This document shows positions 59,509 to 64,000 of a stretch of 64,000 nucleotides of DNA, in pieces. The first letter of the stretch is position 1. Each line of letters begins with the position of its first letter. Location: the NCBI RefSeq assembly GCF_008386585.1, contig NZ_VUOB01000075.1:62001-126000 (forward strand). Direction: 5' to 3'. Source of the stretch: Solihabitans fulvus (GTDB taxonomy: Bacteria; Actinomycetota; Actinomycetes; Mycobacteriales; Pseudonocardiaceae). The position numbers and the translations under genes were made by a program. Under the pieces are notes generated by a model that was not told the origin of the DNA, searched no databases, and worked only from the letters and a program-made list of their open reading frames with translations.

Positions 59509-60183
59509 TCAGCCGTCCTCGGCCCGCCCGGCCCAGAGTCTGCGCACGTGTCCAATGTGGACTGTCATGATTCTGGTCATGGCTTCGGGATCGCGGTCCA
59601 GCGCCGCGCCAAGGATCTCCAGGTGCTCGGTCGCGTGCTGGGTGAGGGTGCCGCGTTCGGCGAGCAGCCGCAGCCCGTACAGCCGGGTCCTGCCGCGCAG
59701 GGTGCGGATGACGTCGACGATGTGGCGGTTGCCGTGGAGCGCGAGGAACGACAGGTGGTAGTCCGTGTCGAGGGTGATGAAGCGGCCGAGGTCCTTCGCC
59801 GCCGCGGCCTCGACCATCTCCTCGGCGAGCGGCCGCAGCGCCTCGGCCGCCTCGGCGATCGCGCCGACGCAGTGCCGCGCGACCGCCGCCATCGTCGGGA
59901 TCTCGATGAGGCCGCGCAGTTCGGCCATCGCGTCCAGTTCGCCGTCGCTCACCTGCGTGACCCGGAACCCCCTGTTCCTGACGGTCTCGACGAGCCCCTC
60001 GCGCACGAGGTCGAGCATCGCCTCGCGCACCGGGGTCGCCGACACGCCCAACTCGGACGCGAGCACCGGAGCCGAGTAGATCTGCCCCGGTTTCAGCTGA
60101 CCCGTCACCAGAAACGACCGCAATGCCTCGGTCACCTGGTCCCGCAGGCTCTCCCGCTGCCGGACGCTGGGCAGGCCGATCAC
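59509..60183 (-). CDS. GntR/FadR-type regulator (FCD domain)
   Basis: A 224-residue GntR regulator. The winged helix spans residues 8-75 ('ESLRDQVTEALRSFLVTGQL', 'LASELGVSATPVREAMLDLV'). The FCD ligand domain has the metal-binding pattern 'TLDTDYHLSFLALHGNRHIV' and 'HATEHLEILGAALDRDPEAM', with His in 'VHIGHVRR'. GTG at 60183 overlaps the stop of the upstream gene by 4 bp and has GGAG at good distance; GTG at 60198 is an alternative. It is the last gene of the transport/racemase operon and probably senses its substrate, such as hydroxyproline or a related acid. Confidence 0.85.
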   Translation of the reverse strand: MIGLPSVRQRESLRDQVTEALRSFLVTGQLKPGQIYSAPVLASELGVSATPVREAMLDLVREGLVETVRNRGFRVTQVSDGELDAMAELRGLIEIPTMAAVARHCVGAIAEAAEALRPLAEEMVEAAAAKDLGRFITLDTDYHLSFLALHGNRHIVDVIRTLRGRTRLYGLRLLAERGTLTQHATEHLEILGAALDRDPEAMTRIMTVHIGHVRRLWAGRAEDG

Positions 60184-61115
60184 GCTCGCTCGCTCCACTG
60201 CCGGTACGCCGCGACGGCGACCACGAGGTCCTCCCACGCCATCCCCGATGTCTTGACGACGACCGGGCTGCCGTCGCGAATCGCTTGACCTGCGCCACCG
60301 ATCAGGTCGGCCATGGTCACGAGACTGCCGGGATCGAGCGCGCCTTCGGTCACCGCGAGGATGACGTCCCCGGCCTCTCTCAGCGCGACCTCCCGGCTCT
60401 CGACGACAACCGTCGCGCGTCCCAGGAGCGCGGCGTCGAGTTCGCGCACCGACGGCTCGTGGGAGCCGACCGCGATCGCGATGGCGTCCTCGCGGACGAG
60501 GTTCCCGTCCACGACCGGCTCGCGGGCCGAGGTCGCTGCGACGATCACGTCCGCGGCGCGGACGCGGTCGGCGAGCGCCGGGTCGCCCGCCGCCAGGTGG
60601 CTGTCGGCCCAGACCGGGAGGTCACCGCCGCGACGCGTCACGGCGGTGACCTCGGCGACCGGCACATGGGCCCGGATCGTGCGCGCGTGCCCCTCGCCCT
60701 GCGGGCCAACACCGAAGACGACGATCCGCAGCCCGTCGCCGCTCCTGGCCGCGAGCGCGCGAAGCGGGTCAAGGCAGGCCGCGACCGAGACCGCGGGCGT
60801 GCGCAGCGTCGTCAGCGCGACGCCGTCGAGGATCGCGACCGGACGCAGGGTCTCCGCGTCGTGCAGGAGATAGGTCGCGTTGATCCGCGCCAGCCCCCGC
60901 GCGGGGTTGCCCGGCGCGACCGTCGCGACCTTCACCCCGAACCAGCCCGCCCCCTCCGAGAGCATGACCAGCCCCTGGCCGTTGCCAAGCGGCACTATGG
61001 TTCTTGGCACGTCGCCGTCCGGGTCGAGCCCGCCGGCCAGGGCGTCCCGGACCGCGGCGACCGCGGCGACGGGACCGAGCGCGAAGACATCCTCGGAGTC
61101 GAGGAGAACGCTCAT
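60180..61115 (-). CDS. Ornithine cyclodeaminase/mu-crystallin family enzyme
   Basis: A 311-residue NAD(P)-dependent enzyme of the OCD/mu-crystallin family. It has 'GVKVATVAPGNPARGLARIN', 'VAILDGVALTTLRTPAVSVA' and the dinucleotide motif 'IVVFGVGPQGEGHARTI'. Known members include ornithine cyclodeaminase, ketimine reductase and delta1-pyrroline-2-carboxylate reductase. Next to a proline-racemase-family gene the last role is the best guess, as in hydroxyproline and proline use clusters. Its ATG at 61115 overlaps the racemase stop by 4 bp. Confidence 0.85.
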   Translation of the reverse strand: MSVLLDSEDVFALGPVAAVAAVRDALAGGLDPDGDVPRTIVPLGNGQGLVMLSEGAGWFGVKVATVAPGNPARGLARINATYLLHDAETLRPVAILDGVALTTLRTPAVSVAACLDPLRALAARSGDGLRIVVFGVGPQGEGHARTIRAHVPVAEVTAVTRRGGDLPVWADSHLAAGDPALADRVRAADVIVAATSAREPVVDGNLVREDAIAIAVGSHEPSVRELDAALLGRATVVVESREVALREAGDVILAVTEGALDPGSLVTMADLIGGAGQAIRDGSPVVVKTSGMAWEDLVVAVAAYRQWSERA

Positions 61116-62155
61116 CGCAGCACGAACCCTGGGAGCAGCGTGTCGCGGGGATCGACGGTGAACCGGGAGGTTCCGACCGCGTAGGCGGTGCCCGTCATGG
61201 CCGGGATGACCGCGGCCCTCCCGTGCGCCGTGGTCTGCTCCGCGATCCAGGCGCGGAACACCGAGCCGACCACGGACTCGTTCAGGAGTTCGTCACCAGG
61301 GCGCAGTTCGCCGCTGTCGGCCAGGAGCGCGACCCTGGCCGATGTTCCCGAGCCGCACGGCGACCGGTCGACCTCACCGTCGGCGAACACGGCGAGGTTG
61401 CGCTGGCGCAGCTGCCGGCTCCCGTCGGCCCGCGACTCCGGCGGGCTGGTCTCCTCGGTGAGGATCGTCCCGTAGATGCCGGACAGGCGAGGATCGTCCG
61501 GGTGCTCGGCGACACCCGCGTCGTTGAGGGCGTTGCGGATCTCCCGGCCGATCGCGATGAGTTCGGTGACGTCCTCAGGACGGACCCGCAGATCGACGGC
61601 CTGAGCCGGCAGCACGGCGTACATCGCGCCGCCGAAGGCGATGTCGACCGTGACCGTCCCGCGCGAGGTCTCGACCTCGACGCCGCGTTCGTGGACATGG
61701 CTGGCGACGTTGGTGAACGTCACGTCCTCGACCAGGCCCCCGCTCGTGCGCACGCTCGCCGTGACGCGTCCGGAGGGCACGTCGACGACGACGTCCGTCA
61801 CGCCGTCGGCGGGCGCCGGCACCAGACCCGACGCCACGGCCCACGCACCCAGCGCGATCGTGCCGTGCCCGCACGCCGTCGAGAACCCGTCCTTGTGCCA
61901 GAACAGAACGCCCAGCGCAGCGCCGGAGTCGTTCGGTGGCACCAGGAATCCGCCGTACATGTCCGCGTGACCGCGTGGCTCGCCGCACAACAGCGCCCGG
62001 ACCCACTGCACCTCGTCGCTCGCCGCCGCGATGACGCGGCGTTCGGCGACGGTGAGCCCGTCGCCGGTCACCGCCGCCGGGCTGTCCGGCACGATCCGGA
62101 ACGGCTCACCGCCGGTGTGCCAGTCGATCGTCTCGATCGGCTTGTCGCTCGCCAT
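61112..62155 (-). CDS. Proline racemase/hydroxyproline epimerase family enzyme
   Basis: A protein of about 347 residues of the proline racemase family. Both catalytic Cys are present: in 'GFSTACGHGTIALG' and in 'DRSPCGSGTSARVALLA'. The 3-hydroxyproline dehydratase branch has Thr at the second position, so racemase or 4-hydroxyproline 2-epimerase activity is more likely here. Other family parts are 'IDWHTGGEPFRIV' and 'GEPRGHADMYGG'. I chose ATG at 62155 because GGGAGG lies nine bases upstream; ATGs at 62164, 62179 and 62182 are also in frame. It sits between the ABC ATPase and OCD genes. Confidence 0.85.
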   Translation of the reverse strand: MASDKPIETIDWHTGGEPFRIVPDSPAAVTGDGLTVAERRVIAAASDEVQWVRALLCGEPRGHADMYGGFLVPPNDSGAALGVLFWHKDGFSTACGHGTIALGAWAVASGLVPAPADGVTDVVVDVPSGRVTASVRTSGGLVEDVTFTNVASHVHERGVEVETSRGTVTVDIAFGGAMYAVLPAQAVDLRVRPEDVTELIAIGREIRNALNDAGVAEHPDDPRLSGIYGTILTEETSPPESRADGSRQLRQRNLAVFADGEVDRSPCGSGTSARVALLADSGELRPGDELLNESVVGSVFRAWIAEQTTAHGRAAVIPAMTGTAYAVGTSRFTVDPRDTLLPGFVLR

Positions 62156-62186
62156 CGGCGGCATCCTCCCTGTGCTCATCATGGTT

Positions 62187-62900
62187 TCATGCCCCGAGGT
62201 ACGCCTCGACGACCTGTGGATCGGCGCGCAGCTCGTCGGCCGGCCCGGTCACCGTGACCCGGCCGGAGTCCAGGACGTAGCCCCGGTGCGCGACCTTCAG
62301 CGCGGCCCTCGCGTTCTGCTCGATCAGCAGCACCGACGCGCCGGCCTGGTTGATCGCGACGATGGCCTCCATGACCTGTGCCACCACCAGCGGCGCCAGC
62401 CCCATGGACGGCTCGTCCAGCATGATCAGCCGGGGTCCGGCGACCATCGCCCGGCCGATCGCGAGCATCTGCTGCTCGCCGCCGGAGAGCGTGCCGCCCT
62501 GCTGGCCGCGCCGTTCGGCCATGCGCGGGAACAGCTCGTAGACCTCGTTGATCCGCTTGTCGATCACCGCGTTGTCCCGCACGGTGTAGCCGCCGAGCTG
62601 AAGGTTCTCGTGCACCGTCAGCCGCGAGAAGATCCGCCTGCCCTCGGGCACGTGCAGGATCCCGCGCTCGACGATCGACCACGGCGTGGCCGAGGTGATG
62701 TCGTCCCCGAACGCCGTGATGGACCCGGCCCGCGACCGCACCACACCGGAGATCGTCGAGACCGTCGTCGACTTGCCTGCTCCGTTGTTGCCGAGGAGCG
62801 CGACGATCTCCCGCTCGCCGACGGTGAGATCGAGCCCTCGCAAGGCTTCCACCCTGCCGTAGCAGACTTCGACGCCCTTCAAGTCAAGCACTGTGCTCAC
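62187..62900 (-). CDS. livF: Branched-chain-type ABC transporter ATPase (LivF)
   Basis: A 237-residue ATPase of the LivF type. Walker A 'ALLGNNGAGKSTTVSTI', signature 'GTLSGGEQQMLAIGRAMV', Walker B 'PRLIMLDEPSMGLAPLV' and switch region 'VLLIEQNARAALKVAHRGYV', where Gln-Asn replaces the His usual in other ATPases. The C-terminal end 'VVEAYLGA' is typical. GTG at 62900 overlaps the LivG stop by 4 bp. It takes up amino acids together with LivG and LivM; given the neighbouring racemase and OCD genes, the substrate may be a proline derivative. Confidence 0.9.
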   Translation of the reverse strand: MSTVLDLKGVEVCYGRVEALRGLDLTVGEREIVALLGNNGAGKSTTVSTISGVVRSRAGSITAFGDDITSATPWSIVERGILHVPEGRRIFSRLTVHENLQLGGYTVRDNAVIDKRINEVYELFPRMAERRGQQGGTLSGGEQQMLAIGRAMVAGPRLIMLDEPSMGLAPLVVAQVMEAIVAINQAGASVLLIEQNARAALKVAHRGYVLDSGRVTVTGPADELRADPQVVEAYLGA

Positions 62901-63739
62901 TGCCGCGTCTCCGTCCTCGGTCCAGCCGGCTTCGCCTCGGCGGCGATGCGTTCCGCCTCCGCGTGCGCTTCCTCGTCCTCGGCGCCGAGATACGCCTCGA
63001 TGACGGCCGGGTTCGTCCGGATCTCCGTCGGCGTGCCGTCGGCGATCTCCTTGCCGTAGCTGAGCACGACGATCCGCTCGGACACCTTCATGACCAGCCC
63101 CATGTCGTGCTCGATCAGTACCACCGCGATCCCGAGATCGGCGATGCGCCGCAGGAGGTCGAGCAGCCGGGCCTTCTCCCCGTGGTTCAGCCCGGCGGCC
63201 GGCTCGTCCAGCAGGAGCATCCTTGGCGCGCGGGCGAGGGCCCTGGCGATCTCGACCCGCCGCTGCTCGCCGTAGGGGAGGTTGCGGATCTGCGCGGTCC
63301 GGTCGTACTCCATCCCGACGAAGTCGAGCCACTTGTGCGCCTCGTCGGTGGCCGTGTCCTCGGAACGCCAGTAGCGCGGCGTGTGCAGCATCGCGTCGAG
63401 GAAGTTCTGCCTGATGCGCACGTGCATCCCGGCCCGCACGTTGTCGAGGACCGTCAGGTCGCCGAAGAGCCGGAGGTTCTGGAACGTCCGCGCGATGCCG
63501 CTCGCGGCGATGACGGCGGGCCGCTTCCCGGTGATGTCGGCGCCCGCGAACGTCACCGAGCCCGCCGTCGGCTTGTAGAAGCCGGTGACGCAGTTGAAGG
63601 CGCTCGTCTTGCCGGCGCCGTTCGGGCCGATGACCGAGAGGACCTCGCCCTCGTGGACCGAGAACGTCAGGCCGTCGACGGCGCGGACACCGCCGAACGA
63701 CACCGCCATGTCCTTCACGTCAAGGAGGACCGCGCTCAC
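62897..63739 (-). CDS. livG: Branched-chain-type ABC transporter ATPase (LivG)
   Basis: A 280-residue ATPase of the LivG type. Walker A 'SVIGPNGAGKTSAFNCVTGF', the long insertion typical of LivG ('LDAMLHTPRYWRSEDTATDE'), signature 'LPYGEQRRVEIARALAR', Walker B 'RMLLLDEPAAGLNHGEKARL' and switch His in 'VVLIEHDMGLVMKVSERI'. A charged tail ('AEDEEAHAEAERIAAEAKPA') extends the family's usual end. GTG at 63739 overlaps the LivM stop by 4 bp, so the genes are translationally coupled. Confidence 0.9.
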   Translation of the reverse strand: MSAVLLDVKDMAVSFGGVRAVDGLTFSVHEGEVLSVIGPNGAGKTSAFNCVTGFYKPTAGSVTFAGADITGKRPAVIAASGIARTFQNLRLFGDLTVLDNVRAGMHVRIRQNFLDAMLHTPRYWRSEDTATDEAHKWLDFVGMEYDRTAQIRNLPYGEQRRVEIARALARAPRMLLLDEPAAGLNHGEKARLLDLLRRIADLGIAVVLIEHDMGLVMKVSERIVVLSYGKEIADGTPTEIRTNPAVIEAYLGAEDEEAHAEAERIAAEAKPAGPRTETRQ

Positions 63740-64000
63740 GCCACGCCTCCCCGCCTGCGCCGCTTCGGTTCTCCCGCGCGTGCCGGCAGCAGCCCCTGGG
63801 GACGGAAGACCATGATCACGATCAGCAGCAGGCCGAAGATGAGATAGCGCCAGTTCTGGGCGCCACGCAGCAGTTCCGGCAGCAGGGAGATCGCGAGGGC
63901 GCCGATGACGACTCCCGGCGTCGAGCCCATGCCGCCGAGGACGACGGCCATGAGGATGAGCGCCGACCACAGGAAGTTGAAGCTGGGCGGGGAGATCGCC
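63736..64000 (-). CDS. livM: Branched-chain-type ABC permease (LivM), C-terminal part
   Basis: The last 87 residues of a LivM-type permease; the start lies beyond the window. It shows the family's end region 'LILMAVVLGGMGSTPGVVIG', 'ALAISLLPELLRGAQNWRYL' and the final TM 'IFGLLLIVIMVFRPQGLLP', followed by a basic tail. The 'GGMGS..G..IGA' motif is the conserved cytoplasmic loop that contacts the ATPase. It overlaps livG by 4 bp; the other permease and binding-protein genes would be expected upstream. Confidence 0.85.
   Translation of the reverse strand, partial: AISPPSFNFLWSALILMAVVLGGMGSTPGVVIGALAISLLPELLRGAQNWRYLIFGLLLIVIMVFRPQGLLPARAGEPKRRRRGGVA

Noticed and set aside
1..64000. CRISPR arrays, tRNA or rRNA genes and known riboswitches
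   Set aside because: No regularly spaced repeats, cloverleaf sequences or conserved rRNA stretches were recognised by eye on either strand; short tRNA-like folds cannot be excluded without a covariance search.

Overview
This is a GC-rich actinobacterial chromosome segment. Starts are often GTG, genes overlap tightly, and the regulators are of SARP, NB-ARC, XRE-TPR, LAL and AraC types. The codon use, F420-type enzymes and secreted ricin/neprosin-like proteins suggest a filamentous actinomycete, possibly Pseudonocardiales; that placement is inference. No rRNA, tRNA or CRISPR array was seen. At least twelve genes or gene pieces are broken or truncated, and several are transposase or plasmid-type remnants, so this looks like a plastic accessory region rather than a conserved core.

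Layout. 1-5.2 kb: the 5' end of an MFS exporter with two copies of an operator-like palindrome, a small membrane protein, an HTH-bearing protein of unknown role, a deleted epimerase, and a divergent ArsR/MFS pair around a perfect 20-bp palindrome. 5.4-11.5 kb: a lipoprotein with a decayed upstream partner, a transposase remnant, a 953-residue SARP-NACHT-membrane protein divergent from a small secreted protein, and a secreted PI-PLC-type protein. 11.6-19.2 kb: frameshifted SDR, AraC regulator, MFS fragment, MerR-peroxiredoxin fusion, deleted luciferase-like oxidoreductase, HxlR/NTF2 pair, a MerR that lacks its DNA-binding domain, then remnants of a DUF932 plasmid/phage gene and an IS5-type transposase.

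19.2-31.9 kb: a three-gene overlapping operon (AraC, receiver-FAD reductase, cNMP-sensor kinase), a SARP-NB-ARC-TPR regulator, and a catabolic operon with UbiX prenyltransferase, UbiD decarboxylase, DUF3224 protein, a truncated SDR, aldehyde dehydrogenase, an F420/NADP-type reductase and an atypical SDR. 32-46.4 kb: a run of large TPR/STAND regulators (XRE-TPR, XRE-NB-ARC-TPR, NB-ARC-TPR, LAL-LuxR) interleaved with secreted proteins (neprosin-like, ricin-like, beta-propeller, small exported protein). Four regulators in the window face a secreted-protein gene across a shared promoter region; this repeated arrangement is the most interesting pattern here.

46.4-64 kb: an epoxide-hydrolase fold protein without its catalytic residues, a DUF4097/DrrAB-type ABC/MMPL export block, DUF4279 and phosphotransferase genes, a WYL regulator/VOC pair, an SDR facing a 5'-truncated XRE regulator, a TetR/TetX-like monooxygenase pair with twin operators, and an overlapping operon on the minus strand encoding branched-chain-type ABC transport, a proline-racemase-family enzyme, an ornithine-cyclodeaminase-family enzyme and a FadR-type regulator, probably for import and use of proline-like imino acids. 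The operon runs off the window end.
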